DNA of 64,000 nucleotides from Acestrorhynchus altus (GCA_034509495.1 CM067508.1:34046244-34110243), one strand, 5' to 3'. Counted from the first letter of the stretch, positions 48,601 through 60,227 are shown. Notes: generated from the letters alone by a model not told the origin. Program-made: numbers and translations.

Positions 48601-50233
48601 TGAGGGTTCCAGCAAGTGTTTCTACAGCCTGCAGAACGGTTCTGTCACAAATTAACACTTTTTTTTTTTTTTTTTTTCAGCTTTCGGAGCTGCGTTAACT
48701 AAGACCGAGGTTGCCTGAGTGCTGACCAACGTGAAACAGCAGCTGAAGAGCTCAGACAAGACCTAAGAGACGCAGAAGAAGGTGCGTGTATCAACATTTA
48801 CATCGGATCCCCTTTGCGTCCAACCTTCGCCAAGGTTAATGGTGTATTCACTTACAGATAATCGGGTTACTATCAATGTGCTCCTCGTTCTACGAGGCTG
48901 ACTGCAGTACCAACCACAGAGGTCTGAAATGAAAGGATAGGATTCTCAGCCTGGAAGTGCCGTCTTCACAAACACGCACTAAAAATATACTACTGTGATA
49001 CCAAAGGTCATCCAAATGCTCCTTTGATCCTTTCAGATGAGCCACGACATGAAGGGTCTGGTCATTTCCGCCTCACGCCGCTCTACGGACAGACTGCAGG
49101 TTGTGTTACCCTCGTATCTGCTGCTGTTGCTGCATAATCAGGTGCTCAAGGTGATACAGCATCAGAGCAATAGGATCCATTATCTGTAAAACTGAAGGGC
49201 CCATAAATGTGGTGACCAGGCAGGCCGGGCCAGACCTGCACATTTCGCTCAGCTGCTAGGGGTGACCGACTGTCATTTGCGATTGGTGACCCAGATCAGC
49301 ACACCAGCAGTTGGGGCAGTGGGTCAGTCCACAGCAAAGGCAGGGCTTGAAGCTCGCACCACAAGACCAACATACTCAAACCTGACCGTCGCTGGACCCC
49401 AAACGAAACCTGGACTCGTTGTTAGACAATCTGGCTGCATGTCTCGTTCAGAGACTCGGCTTCAGAGGTGGCTCGGTCAGAATGTCCAAACGACCATCCC
49501 GCTTCTCTCCGTCCACTGATGTCCGAGAGCATCGTAGAGGCAGGTCTAGTCAGCTCTCACCGAGAGAAGCCTCGGAGAGCCTTTATAAAGGGCGGGAGAG
49601 AAGCACTTCACACCCCCTCGTTCTAGGATCCAGGGTCTAATCGGACCGCACCCGTTATCGATAACGCGATCGGACACGGCGTTACGGTACGAATCGTGCG
49701 TTCGGGAGTATGTCTGCAGATTTGAAAGTCAGCAGTGTTGAGGTTTAAAAGCTCTATTAATAATTCTACACTCATCTGTAGGCTATGCAGTTATATAAGT
49801 GGGACTAATTCTTTAGGCATGAGAAACCGAAGAGGTTGGAAACTGTCGCGCTCTGGACCTCGAGGGCTGGAATCCAGAACGGTCGGGCCGTTTCTCTGCA
49901 CTGCTGGGTTTAGGCGGCGTGTTTACACATGCAATTATGCAAACTGTGCTCATCTAAGATCAGATCTGAGAGCAAATGCTGTTCCAGAGGTGGTGCGTGT
50001 AGATAGAGCGATTACGGATGAATATACCTGAAGTGCAGGTTCTTGAAGGTGAAGTGGGTCTCGACAATCCCAGTGGTCTTCACTCGGGTTCTCAGGATGT
50101 CCTGCTCTGTGGGCTGGTAGTCTGCAGCACCAATCCTATCTAAACTATCAAGGTAACTGTAGAGAGAGGAGAGAAGAGAAAACCGTGTTAGGAAAAAGTG
50201 TGTGTGTGTGTGTGTGTGTGTGTGAGTGAGTGA

Positions 50234-50270
<37 letters not shown>

Positions 50271-50795
50271 TGAGTGAGTGTGTGTGTGTGTGTCAGATTT
50301 CATTTCACACATTATCGATGACGTGCATTTTGGCCGACTCCGAGAGAATCAGTGTCACAGCACACGACCTGCCAGAAAAGTCCCTCAGTCACAGATCTGC
50401 GACTGGTTTCAATGCTACCTACACCAAGTGTGACAGCATTCGGTCGCAACGTTCCCTCTCGGATCGCTGTCGCTCATACACACATGCACAAAGGAGGTCC
50501 GACATCCAAGCCCTCCAAACTGCTGCGTATTTCAGCAGGAGCCGCGGCAGCGTCACGTAAGCGATTTAACTTCGCTGGAACAAGAACCATCAATAACGTT
50601 CACGCTGGTGGCAGGTCCAAAAAAAAACACTCACAGGAGAGAAACAACTTCACACATTACACACCCAGCAGCACTGTGGACAAACACACACTGTGTGTGA
50701 GGTGGTCAGGGTGGGCAAGACCGTGATAAAACGTTATGATGCAGATAATGTTTATACTGATGATGGGGTAGAAATCGTCAGTGCATATAAACATG

Positions 50796-50841
<46 letters not shown>

Positions 50842-53540
50842 TACTGGAACGAGAGCCCATTAATATGAACGTGCCAGTATGTCATGTTTGTTTATTAAAC
50901 AGCAGTTTTTATGATTTATTTATTGAGGATATGTTATACTTCACTGTCTGAATATTCTCAAAGATTAAAAGTGCTCTTTAAAATGGTGGAACTACCTTAT
51001 TATAGTATTATATAATAAATGTAATATCATTATATTAGTGGCAATAATTGGTCTTAAAATGAAAATATTATATAATATAATGATGATTTATTGAGATTGA
51101 GATCATTTTCATTATTTTATCTCAGAAAAACACCGAACCTCTGCACTTAAGGGCTGGATGATATTTATATCGATATCGGGATATCAACCAGAGCGGTATG
51201 AGTTGGGTGATATCGTTCATATTGAGTTTTAAAGTAAAAAAAATTTAAAAACCGGTTTCAATCTCGCTCTGCTCCGCCCCCTGCTCTCAGGCCCCTCCTC
51301 CACTCTGCTCCTCTCCGCCCCCATTTGCGTTCTCATCAACACACGTTTGAGACGGAACTCTGGCGTCATATTTCTACGTGTTTATGTACGAGAAGGACAA
51401 AGGATTTCATGTGGCGTCGACTTTTTCACACCGTTATTTTTTTTTATATCGTATCGTACATCGCCGCCTTCTTCCTTTAGGGGTCGCCACAGCGGATCAT
51501 CTGCCTCCATCTTGCCCTATATCCCCTTCCTCCACTGTTACGTATCGTATGTCGCCATTCGGCTAAAATAAAACAGACCTACTGCACATTTAATTACAGA
51601 GTGTAATTATGGTTACTTAATTACATCATGTACTAGATAACGCCGTACGTTATGAATAAAATGACTGTACTGAGCGTCTGAACAGCAGTCAGAATATTGT
51701 GAAAATATCATTAAATATTGTGATATTTTTTTAACAAACGTAGAAAATGTAACATAATTAATATATAAAAAATTGTCGTGAGGTTTTGAGGTAACCTTGG
51801 AGCTTTGAACTCCCAGGAGCTTAAAGCACCATTTGCTGGATCTACATCCTCGCTCTCCATCTGCGTCCGCTGTGGCGTCGCTCTCCACTCTGTGACCAGT
51901 ACGAAGCCGTAGGGCTCTGAGGGCAGCTGAAAAATCAGCAGCCATGTGTTCTAACACTGCATTGGCACCGCCTCTTCATCCCCATGAACCTCCTCTCCTC
52001 CGTACCAACCCCCCAGCACCACCACCCCTACCACCCCTACCCCCCACGCCCGTTGTGCACATGCAGCGCGTAGCTTAACACTGCCCAAGTGAGCTTGTGT
52101 ATTAATCATTAATAAATGACTGATTAATGTTTAATAACACTGTTGTTAATATGGCACAGCCTGCTCCAAGCTGCTGTGCCACAGCTGCAGTGGCATGGTG
52201 CCAAGGCCCCACTGCAGCTCATTAGCACTTGCCCCCGAAGACTTGGGCTGCGGCGTCACAGGTCGATTACGGCAGGTCGAGAGAGAGAGAACGAGCAAGG
52301 AGGGGAGGGGGAAATGGATCGAGAGGGCAAATAAATGGCGTGGCAGGGGGCAGTGGTGCCAGGCTTCTAGGGCATTAGTGCAGAGTAGCTACTTCTTCCT
52401 CACTGCATATGACCATAAATCTTAAATCTTGCAGATTCTCCCAAGATACTGCCTGCAGTGCACCTGACCACTTCCAGAGGGAGCTCTAACTGAAAGAGTG
52501 GCTCGTTGAGATGCATTAAGGTTTAATTGGAAAGCTTGTGCCCTACAGGGCTGCTCACGGGCACAGGGCTCCAGACCCTCATGTCTACCAGAGATCAGGA
52601 ATTTCGCAAGAAGGACGGACGTTACGCGTCCTCCACCGGACGACAGCTCCGTGCAGCGCTGACGGAGATCAGTATTAACGTACAACCATGAGCCAAAGAT
52701 TGAAATCACACAGCGATGCACACACATACACACTAGTGAATTCACACACCAGGGGGCAGTGAGCACGCGTGCCCTGAGCGGTGGGCAGCCCTTGCTCAAT
52801 GGCACTTGTTCATTGCCTTGCTCAAGGGCACTTCAGTCACGTCCTGCCAGTTCGGGGAATCGAACCGACGAAGTCATGAGGCTGGTTCCCGAACCAAGAG
52901 GCCACGGTTGCAATATTGTTTGAGGTCTACAGCTCTGGAAAAAATGAAACCACAAACTGGAGTTTGGAAGACACTCCCTCCTCTAACCAGTGGAGCCAGG
53001 AGTGATGGAGGACAGGACATGTGGAGATGGTCGTAAGCACATACAGGACAGAGATGGGATTTTTATAGCACGTTCGATTAGGAGGAGGAGCTGGGCGAAT
53101 TTCATAACTCAGGCATCAGCAGAATCTCATCCTCATCTGATTATACAGATCAGACGCTATGATGCAACTGGAATATCCAATCAAACGATCGCGTTCAGAA
53201 GTCGTCCAATTATCCTCGCAGGTGAAGCTGGAGAAACCATTTCTGGTCGCGAGCTGGTGAAGTAAAGCGACTTTCGACTAACTTGGCAGGTCGAGCGGCT
53301 TCATGCCTCAGCGGGTCTGCCAAACCAATCTCAGCAACTCTGAACAAATCACAATTCATCCTGCAGCTGCCAGCGTTCAGCCTCTGACAGGACATTACGG
53401 TCTTTTGTGGTCTTCAAGGTTGGTTGTTATTATTCAGCGGAGCTTCAGAAAGTGCCAGACAGCAGTGTTTCAACCACAGCTACGACTGATTTATTCTGAG
53501 GAATAAAGAAGAATGAATCTGATCCACTCGTCCAACAAAT

Positions 53541-53620
<80 letters not shown>

Positions 53621-55527
53621 CAATATCGTTAGTGGTGTGCTCCTTCCTGTGGGGTGGTGTCTGAGGGTTTGAGGAGTTTGAAAACGGTGGCCTATATTTA
53701 GACGCTCGTGCAGTGAAGTGCTTGCATTTAAAACAGCTCATTATATGAACTTCAGTGGATTTTAGAAGAAAACAATATTGGAACGGAAAGGTTTCCACTG
53801 GCATTCGGATCAGAATCTGTAGCTGAGAGGCTACGGAAGCAAACAGCTCATTTAGAATCAACACATCTGTTCTCCTGTAAGAACCGTTCGTAGCCCCACA
53901 ACGTGGTTGAACTTCACGGGGAACAGGGGTGTGGAACGGGGGACTAGGGAATAGGGTAGGGGAAGGTATCCATGCCTACCCATGATGCACTCTTCTGAAG
54001 CACCTGCTGAGGCTGGACTAACTCGGAGGTCACCAACGCAGGTCGTGGAGAACCTTCCTGCAGGCATCAGCTCCAACCCAGATATAACACGACCCATTCA
54101 GCCAATCCAGGACCTCCGAAGGCAGTAATCAACTGGAGCAGGTGGGTGGAGCTTTACGTTTCTGGAGTTTTTGGAGACCCCCAGTCCTACTACAGCTACA
54201 ATCAGCATAGTTGTTGTTGCTGTTTGTGATGTGTCTAAATCATGCAGCACTAAATGTTGTTGTGTTTTTGTTGCATAACGATATGACAGTGTAAGAAAGA
54301 CAAATCACACCAGTTTAAAACCGTATACCGGAGAACAGTCATACAGACCAGCACTAATTTCCAGTAGGACTGGGCAATATATCGTAAATATCAATATATC
54401 AAGGTATTGATATCGTAATAAGGCATCCTTACGCAGGACCATCGGTGTGCGATTTAACTCCCAAAAAGAGCATTTGTGGGTCTTTATGATGCTAATTATA
54501 TGTGCAGAGTCAAACACGTAAATAAGCTAAATAAAATTTTAAAAAACGGTGCCGCTATGAAACCGCAGCAGTAAAAAAACAAATGTCGCTGTAAAAACGG
54601 TTAAAACATTGTAGCTTTCAAAAATAAGAAATGGTGAAAATGGTGCAGCTTCTGCCCCCTTGTGGCACCTGAACTGCAGGTGTGTACAGATGTGTATAAA
54701 CATCTTTAATTAAAGGTAAGTAGTGCGCAGTCGTGCATATTGATTTCAGCAAAGTGCCCCTAAAGATCCGAAAGGGAACCAAACAAACCCGATTCATAAT
54801 GATTCTGGAGAAACGTCACAGGTGCTCCACAAACATACAGCATGCTGTTCCTGCTGTTCGGTTCAATACTGACGCATTGATTTCCTTGTTGTTTTTACCG
54901 TGTGAACCTCAGGGTCCTTTCTTCATTTCACACACAGAACCAAAAATGGTATCGCCGTCCCTTCGCAGCACAGTAGCAGATAATGATTCGGCTGCGAAAC
55001 CGTCGTCATAGCAGCAATAAACAGACCTCTGAAGTGCTTGGTTTCCACATGTTTGGTGGAAGCGTTTTTGGACGGAACCCAAATGTGACCGTATCGCATC
55101 TCCTTTAAACCCCAGCGCCGGGGCCTGGCCATAATTCAGGAGAGCAAAGAGCAGAAGCAGCTGACGGAGATGATGGAACGTTTGCGGTTCTGGAACAGGG
55201 TCAGTTTAGCACTAATGCAGCACCAGCGCAGCTCATTAAAACGGGATCAAATCTGGGAGCACTGGGCTGCGACCGTTACTGGTGGAGAAAGCTCTTTATG
55301 CAGGTTTGCTGTAGGTGCTGTCGAGGCTACAGATGATGTAGGTGCTGTAGACGGGATGTAGACGGGCCGTAGGTGACGTAGGTGCTGTAGACGGGACATA
55401 GCAGCGATTCAGGGGAAAACAGAGGTGACTGGGTGCAGCACTCGTCTTTTTAATATGTGAAGCCTGTATGCCTCTCCACTAAGGGCAGCCTGCCAGCTCT
55501 GCCCCTCCTCCCCCTTCTCTCTTCTCT

Positions 55528-55623
<96 letters not shown>

Positions 55624-56415
55624 CGCTCGCTCGCTCTCCACCTCTTCTCCCTCCTCCCTCCCTCTATTGCTTCTTGAGTGCTCTGCCTGGCAACACCTCT
55701 CAGCAGCCAGCCTGCTGTCTGCTGCTTCCCATCAGCACTTGGGGAGGGGTGGTGGTGGTGGTGATGGTGGTGGGGGTGGGGTGCTAGGGGCAGCAAGGGA
55801 GCAAGAGAGAGGGATCGAGAGTGAGAAGGAAGCATGAGCAAGTCCATTAGGAAGGAAATAAAAGAGCTTATAGGGACGAAATGCCGGGAGAAAGGCAGAG
55901 CAAAGGAGAGGAAAGCCTGAGAGGAGAGGGATGGAAAGTGAAGCAAAGGGGCCTCTGATAAGGATGGAAGAGCTTCCGAAAGGACAGGGTCGGGGGCCGG
56001 AGCACTCGTTCCGACACCCATCTCCGGCACAGCCTCAGGATGCGGGTGACGGCCTCTGCACCACGGCCCTCGCGGGTCAGGGACAGCAGCTGCGTGGCCA
56101 GGACACATCTACGGATGCTCTTCACCAAACTGGACCTTAAAGCTCCCAGTTTTAAACATGCAGGGCTGAGTGGGCCTCAGGGCAGAGGAGGAGGAGGAGG
56201 AGGAGGAGGAGCATGTCCATGGTGTAGGCCCACAGGCTGGGTGCTATGAAGGTCAGTGCGCTGCACAATGCCGTGGAAGTGTTATACAAGCCCCTGGAAA
56301 GAGTGACTCTAACCCCGTGAAGCGTGCACAATTCTTGGAAAAAAACTACTGGTTGTCACAGGCATGTTAGCAATCTTACAGACACGTGATGGACATCCGA
56401 CCAACTGTGCCCTGA

Positions 56416-56496
<81 letters not shown>

Positions 56497-59400
56497 AAAG
56501 GGTAATGTGGCCATTGTGACTAAATGGGTCATCAGGATAAAGATACCATGTCCTAAGCACTAATGGCAGAACGAAGGCCTAAGAGCAGAAAGAGTGTGTG
56601 TGTGTGTGAGAGAGTGAGAAAGGGGAGGTTGTGGATTAGGCACTGCACACTCTCTCCTAAACATCCGCTGTGTGTCTGTGCAGAGTTTCCTACCAGCTTT
56701 CCAGTGTCTGCTCTTCAAGCAATCCAAGCAGCCTGACACCGTGACACTCCTCAGACTTCAACAGTGAGCTGCGTCACACTCAAGTATGACCTGCAGCCTT
56801 CACGTCTGAAAAGCACCAGCATTAGCGCTGTGAACTTGCAGGACCACAACGTTACGAATCCCGTCACGATACAGGGGTTACGATACCATAAGCACGGTGA
56901 TGTATCGCAATTTATCACAATCCCATTAGGCCTCTCCCGTCACCAGGGGGGTGAAGACGAGCACTCCACCTCTGACGTATGCGACGTGGGAGTGACGTGG
57001 GGTGACGGCGCCATCTACCCACCCTGATATGTATGGACAGTTTTGCTCTCTCGGACTCCAGCTGCCAATGGCAAGCAGCGGGATCCGGCGAGGTTCTCCG
57101 TCTGCGTCGAGTGTAGCATGTAATTGTGAGGTTCTGTAGTGACGTTTCTCCACCTCCCCAGGTACGACTAATCCCGTCCGAACAGAGCTCATTACGCAGA
57201 ACATCTGAATAAACGTAAGGCTTAGATTTAAGGTACCGCTATCTGCCGGTCCTGCACTCTGGATTAGGTTTGAACCAATGTTTGGCAACAACTGATCGGA
57301 CGTGAACCAGCACTCCACAGTACCCACGTAATTCAGTTGGCACCCTTTGGTACCCAACCCTAAATACTGTAGTGGAGTACTTCATTCAATGGACTGTCTG
57401 TTAGAACCTATGCTGCACTATGAAGCAAATACAGGGGCGACAGAAGCTCTGCGGAAATCTGAACATTTGAAATGATGGAAAGAACATTTCCATCATCATC
57501 ATTTGTGCTTCACAGAGGAGTTTGTCCTCTATGTTTAACCCATCATACGCTGAACGAACACGTGCCAGGGAGAGGCGGGCAGCCCTAACTGCGGGCGCCA
57601 GGAGAGGGGTGTTTGGGTGCCTCGCTCAAAGGCGCTTCAGTCACGTTCGTAAGGCCGCCTCACTAACCTTCGGGCCACGGCTGCACAGAGGACAGTAAAG
57701 TTCATTTAAATCCAACTTTTGTCCTTCAACTCTAAACATACATGAGTCCCTCAACACCACACATTCAAAAACGAGGGTTCTTTAAGGGTTCTGGAGCAGA
57801 AGAGGTTCATATAGAGTGTTCTGTACAGAACCTTCATGAACAGACTCTATATGGAAGCAGAAAGGGTTCCTCTGTTGTTGGGTTCTTCTTGTTTCAAGCT
57901 TACACACAAAAAGAATATCTCTAAAGGTTCTTTGCATGAATAAATGGTTCTTGGCTTCGTGTAAAATTTCAGAACGGAATCAGGATTGAGTAGATCCATT
58001 AAAAATGCACCTGGATCCCTAAAGTTCTTACGTAAGTCGTTCTCTGTCTTTTAATGACCTTAAATTGTGAAAACCTGTTTCAAGACTTCATAAGACGTTG
58101 ACAGACTCGCAGAACCCTGTTCTTTAAGCCAGTCTGAAATAAAGGCTGGAAACGAGTGACTGACGCCCGGAGCGACTGTAGGCAGGATAAACAAACATCA
58201 AAAGGTGCTGCGACCTAAAGTTTGGATCAACCGAACAATGATCTAGTCCGTGTGCAGTGTATAAACACTTTTCCTCAAAGGAGTCGGATTCTGGCAGAGA
58301 GGCAGAATTCCGCACAACACCTGGAAAGGCACCTAGGCATTGATGAACTCTACAAACCACGTCGAGGACCGGAACACAACTTTGGTCTGTACTTTCAGGT
58401 GTGGTTGGGCCTTTGGTCACGCTTGGCAAGACATTGTTCCACAGGAATACCGACCTGGTGTTTGATGACCAATTCCCAGCAACTGGTAACTTATGGAACT
58501 GCTTTCTTCTGTTTTGTTTGCCAGTTTTACTGGAAGCAATTGAACCACTTAATATGTCTTTCAAATTTCCATTTTCAGGTCCAACAGCCGTCATCCGGAA
58601 ACTCTTGACTGGGTGGTTAAAAATTCCCAAATCCGAGGGCTGCTGCGGGATTAGACCTAAATACGATGTACTTCTCTAATAGGAGTTCGAAGACTCATCT
58701 TATCTGCAACCAAGACGAGTAGGAACGGTAGGAAGTTGGTGTAGTACTCCGTCCCCTGAAACTACAACCCAAATCCCAATCCAAGCCCCGAACGCGAACC
58801 TTTCAATGGAAGGAAAACTGCTGAAGTTCTCATGGGCAGCTGGTCCTGAGCTCATGCCAAGTTTGGAGAGTTGAAAAAGTTGAGGCCTTTTTAGGAATCT
58901 TGAGCGTCAAACCTCCCTCCCCCCGTTTCCTGCTTATCGAAACAATCTCGCCTTCCATTTCAAGAAGAAATGACTTGTCTTCATCTAAACAGATCCGACT
59001 ACAAGCTTCCCAGGCCATTAAAACTAACCGAAGCTTCTGATCCAAAAATACTGCTGACTCACATCTTTCAGGGCCATTCCACAAACACACCCTGGAGTGC
59101 GCACCCCCGCCTTCGTTCGCATGCAGGCTAAATCGAAATGTTTCTTCAGCATGAGCTGTAATTGAATCTGTCGTTTTGACGTTAACGAAGAAATCCATCT
59201 CCGGAGAGCTGCTGTACGCTGAGAAGCCACAAATATCAATAACTCAAAGATGCATTTAATGGGATTTCAGACAAATTGTTTGAGGAATTCCAGAGTTTGG
59301 GTATCAGCAGGATTTCCTTTGTAAACTACTATGTTCCTCCGAATAGCGAGTCCAGTTCTCCTGCTCTGAATTGGGATTTTCCATCCCAGTTTGGACGGGG

Positions 59401-60180
59401 GCATCACCCGCGATGCTCCCAACACGAGGAGGGTGAAGACCAGCACAGACTCCTCCGATACATGTGAAGCCAGACTCCACATCTCCTCAACCTGCCTCAA
59501 CCAGGCTCGAACCTCAGATCCAACCGCTATCGGACACCTGTGTTGGCCAGGGTTGCGCTGAGTGTGATGTCAGGAGAGGGCGCCATCTACCCACCCAGAG
59601 ACAGCATGGCAAACGGAACGACCTGGGATTTGAACCTGCGACCCTCGGATCTCAACACCTGCGCTTTCTGTTCCTGTGTTCTTCAGTCAACCGTGATCAG
59701 CACTGAACTAATCATTTCTTATTTTGATCTTCGCAGTTATTAATTTTATGTTTATGTTACGTCCCCCTGTCCCGGGTTCTCAGCTCTGACACACAGCTCT
59801 AGCCTGCCACTACCATTCTGGTTATGGGAGTGTGTGCCATCATCATGAAGCATGATTTGGGGTTGGATCCTGCGATCTTCAGATCATTAGGCTGCGGTAC
59901 TCTGGGCCTCAAATAAACAAGCAGTTATGAAAGTGAGGAAACTGTGTGGGTCTGCTTGTAACATGCTGTAACAGCACTCCTTGCACTTCCGTGCTGTTCC
60001 AGAAGGGGGTGTTACTCACTATTGGGCGGAGTCATTGAGCTGGTACTCTCGGGCCCGGCTGAAGCATTCCTGGATGCCGGAGTCGGCCCACAGGCGCATC
60101 ATGGCGGTCAGGAGCTCCGGGGAGTAAGGTTCAGTGTCCTCCATGCGACTCACGACGTCACACACCATCTTTGCATCGGC
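35674..60180 (-). CDS. gnao1: G protein alpha-o subunit, partial gene (exons 4-6, 7B, 8B, 7A, 8A)
   Basis: Go-alpha is the guanine-nucleotide-binding alpha subunit abundant in neurons; it couples GPCRs to ion channels and other effectors at the membrane. Exons found, in transcription order: 60020-60180, 50028-50156, 47522-47651, 43748-43901 (7B), 42987-43174 (8B), 38444-38597 (7A) and 35674-35861 (8A). Joining 4-5-6-7-8 with either pair covers residues 102-354 in human numbering, with every phase matching and no stop. Switch I (R179, T182), DVGGQ (201-205), NKKD (270-273) and TCAT (324-327) are all present. Exons 1-3 (P-loop, N-myristoylation site) lie beyond the right edge. Teleosts have gnao1a and gnao1b paralogues; I cannot tell which this is. 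Confidence 0.95.
37114..37307 (-). repeat. V-SINE-like SINE, copy 3
   Basis: In plus orientation: 'cacacactagggggcagtga', 'gggcagccctatccac', 'cacttcagacatgtcctgcc', the inverted B-box-like 'gggaattgaacc' and 'cagaccacagctgccc'. It lies directly left of a Tc1-like relic. Confidence 0.75.
37320..37605 (+). mobile_element. Tc1-like transposase relic
   Basis: Successive frames give 'LTLTPCQRCQRLQWC', 'WQRVIFSDNSHFCLGGDD' and, after a deletion, 'DLSLIENVWDTVGR'. These are the order and wording of a Tc1-family DDE transposase: FSD is the block around the second catalytic Asp. The central part, including the VMVWG block, is missing. It is the same family as the minus-strand relic at 20.3-20.6 kb. 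Confidence 0.8.
38444..38597 (-). CDS. gnao1: gnao1 exon 7A (GoA-specific)
   Basis: 154 nt: codons 242-292 plus the first base of 293. It starts NRMHESLMLFDSICNNK, then FFIDTSIILFLNKKD (NKKD, the guanine-specificity motif), and ends SICFPEYTG. The acceptor is CTCCTGCAG, the donor is ACGG|GTAAGG (phase 1) and it pairs with 8A. Glu246, a known human disease position, is conserved. Residue 276 is Ala (LFAEK) where mammals have Gly. Confidence 0.97.
38821..39361. repeat. Palindromic foldback MITE, copy C
   Basis: Starts 'gatcagccataacattatga' and ends 'ggaggtggccataatggtc', terminal inverted repeats of about 25 bp. The interior shares the 'ttcatctgtttctctgcaga' and 'agtccaccaaccagaaatat' blocks with the other copies. 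It is about 540 bp and full length. Confidence 0.85.
42227..42254. repeat. (GT)n microsatellite
   Basis: About 14 GT units followed by a G-run. Confidence 0.95.
42987..43174 (-). CDS. gnao1: gnao1 exon 8B (GoB C-terminus)
   Basis: 188 nt, the same length and phase as exon 8A: two bases of Gly293, 61 codons and TGA. It reads LNMFTEGVEYIQSQYESK, HKEVYAHITCATDTNN, then IQFVFDAVTDVIIANN and the tail LRFCGLY. IQFVFDAVTDVII is the GoB signature as opposed to IQVVFDAVTDIII in GoA. The pertussis-toxin Cys is kept, but position -5 (residue 350) is Phe (codon TTC), where Go tails normally have Gly. The acceptor is GCGCTCCAG. Confidence 0.96.
43175..43747. other. gnao1 intron between 7B and 8B
   Basis: 573 bp with no recognisable feature other than GT/AG ends. 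Confidence 0.85.
43748..43901 (-). CDS. gnao1: gnao1 exon 7B (GoB-specific)
   Basis: 154 nt, the same length and phases as exon 7A. It reads NRMHESLKLFDSICNNK, WFTNTSIILFLNKKDIFEEK and ends TICFPEYTG. The K for M, WFTN for FFID and DIFEEK for DLFAEK changes mark the B form. The acceptor is CATCCCACAG and the donor is ACAG|GTAAAT. It lies upstream of 7A, so splicing from exon 6 must choose 7B or skip both B exons. Confidence 0.97.
44126..44770 (+). mobile_element. Tc1-like element relic with terminal inverted repeats
   Basis: The left end has 'tgatcttcgtttgaactatg' then 'gagatggaggtgatggaac'. The right end carries the reverse complement: 'gttccatcacctccatccct' then 'taaactgaagatcaa'. Inside, at 44424-44505, the frame reads VKHGGGSVMVWSC, the VMVWG block of Tc1 transposases. 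The rest is deleted or frameshifted. It is an internally deleted, non-autonomous copy. Confidence 0.8.
45647..45689. repeat. (GA)n microsatellite
   Basis: An uninterrupted GA run of about 21 units within a wider purine-rich stretch (45560-45700). Confidence 0.95.
46187..46731. repeat. Palindromic foldback MITE, copy D (most complete)
   Basis: The terminal repeats 'ccataacatcatgtccacct' and 'aggtggtcataatttaatgg' are inverted. Inside, 46230-46285 and 46477-46533 form a second, near-perfect inverted repeat of about 56 bp ('tggtggtgtgttagtgtgtg' versus 'cacacactaacacaccacca'). It is about 545 bp with no coding potential. The same family occurs at 1-236, 28185, 38821 and 60967. Confidence 0.88.
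47522..47651 (-). CDS. gnao1: gnao1 exon 6 (switch II, residues 198-241)
   Basis: 130 nt: the last base of Arg198 then codons 199-241. It reads LFDVGGQRSERKKWIHCF, EDVTAIIFCVALSGYDQV, LHEDETT. DVGGQ is the G3 motif with catalytic Gln205; Gly203 and Arg209, frequent human disease positions, are conserved. The acceptor is CCTTCTAG and the donor is ACCACG|GTGAGT (phase 0, shared by 7A and 7B). Confidence 0.97.
47652..50027. other. gnao1 intron 5
   Basis: About 2.4 kb, with a dispersed repeat at 47855-48075 and a T-run at 48659-48677. No exon or RNA gene is recognised. Confidence 0.8.
47855..48075. repeat. Unnamed dispersed repeat, copy 3
   Basis: 'cctgctaacatgtccatgag', 'ttggtcccacttaggga', 'gtccctgatggaaccagg' and 'agctggaacccacctagcac' follow the order seen at 22.3 kb. 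The family is unknown. Confidence 0.5.
50028..50156 (-). CDS. gnao1: gnao1 exon 5 (switch I, residues 155-198)
   Basis: 129 nt: the last base of Tyr155, codons 156-197 and two bases of Arg198. It reads YLDSLDRIGAADYQPTEQ, DILRTRVKTTGIVETHF, TFKNLHF. The RTRVKTTG switch I includes the catalytic Arg179 and the Mg-binding Thr182. The sequence is identical to mammalian GNAO1 as I remember it. The acceptor is TCTCTACAG and the donor is TTCAG|GTATAT. Confidence 0.97.
50199..50293. repeat. Compound (GT)n/(GTGA)n microsatellite
   Basis: GT runs alternate with 'gagtgagtgagt' blocks, about 43 bp inside the intron upstream of gnao1 exon 5 in transcription sense (CA-rich on the sense strand). Confidence 0.95.
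50798..50838. repeat. (AC)n microsatellite
   Basis: An uninterrupted CA run of about 20 units. Confidence 0.95.
52739..52911 (-). repeat. V-SINE-like SINE, copy 4
   Basis: In plus orientation: 'cacaccagggggcagtgagc', 'gcggtgggcagccct', 'ttgctcaagggcacttcagt', the inverted B-box-like 'ggggaatcgaacc' and 'aggccacggttgc'. Confidence 0.75.
53541..53619. repeat. (AC)n microsatellite
   Basis: About 39 uninterrupted CA units. Confidence 0.97.
55296..55403. repeat. Short 'gtaggtgctgtagacggg' minisatellite
   Basis: About four to five imperfect repeats of 'ggtgctgtagacgggatgta' and related words. Confidence 0.65.
55532..55620. repeat. (AC)n microsatellite, longest in the window
   Basis: About 44 uninterrupted CA units, then 'gctcgctcgctcgctc'. 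Confidence 0.97.
56418..56494. repeat. (AC)n microsatellite
   Basis: About 38 uninterrupted CA units. Confidence 0.97.
56925..57115 (-). repeat. tRNA-derived SINE-like repeat, family 2, copy 2
   Basis: 'gggtgaagacgagcactcc', 'gacggcgccatctaccca', 'ttgctctctcggactccag' and 'ctgccaatggcaagc' match 59.4 kb (first two blocks) and 5.7 kb (third block). Confidence 0.55.
57520..57686 (-). repeat. V-SINE-like SINE, copy 5
   Basis: In plus orientation the 3' tail 'tttgtcctctatgtttaac' is followed by 'ggcgggcagccctaactg', 'ctcgctcaaaggcgcttcag' and 'cgggccacggctgcac'. The B-box region is deleted. Confidence 0.65.
59395..59665 (-). repeat. tRNA-derived SINE-like repeat, family 2, copy 3
   Basis: 'gaggagggtgaagaccagca', 'gagggcgccatctaccca' and 'cccagagacagcatggc' are followed by the inverted B-box-like 'gggatttgaacctgcgacc'. 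Head to tail it runs on the minus strand. Confidence 0.6.
60020..60180 (-). CDS. gnao1: gnao1 exon 4 (helical domain, residues 102-155)
   Basis: 161 nt: codons 102-154 plus two bases of Tyr155. It reads ADAKMVCDVVSRMEDTEP, YSPELLTAMMRLWADSGI, QECFSRAREYQLNDSAQY. It belongs to the all-helical domain. The acceptor is TTCTCCGCAG and the donor is CAATA|GTGAGT. Differences from mammalian GNAO1 as I remember it are Y/P/T for F/A/S in EPFSAELLS, A for G in RLWGDS, S and A in CFNRSRE, and Q for K in NDSAKYY; all lie outside nucleotide-binding motifs. Confidence 0.96.
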
Positions 60181-60194
60181 CTGCGGAGAACAAA

Positions 60195-60196
<2 letters not shown>

Positions 60197-60227
<31 letters not shown>
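60197..60227. repeat. (AC)n microsatellite
   Basis: About 15 CA units, starting 17 bp upstream of the exon 4 acceptor in transcription sense (GT on the sense strand). Confidence 0.95.

Larger units (their letters stand above)
50157..60019. other. gnao1 intron 4
   Basis: About 9.9 kb. It holds several CA/GT microsatellites, two V-SINE-like copies, two copies of a second SINE-like family and a short minisatellite, all listed separately. No exon is recognised; 51000-52700, 53900-55200 and 57700-59350 show nothing I can name. Confidence 0.75.

Noticed and set aside
55409..56108. Frames full of Cys-Val or Thr-His repeats, and a 193-codon minus-strand frame at 55527-56108
   Set aside because: Translations of (CA)n runs extended into neighbouring DNA; no domain is recognisable.
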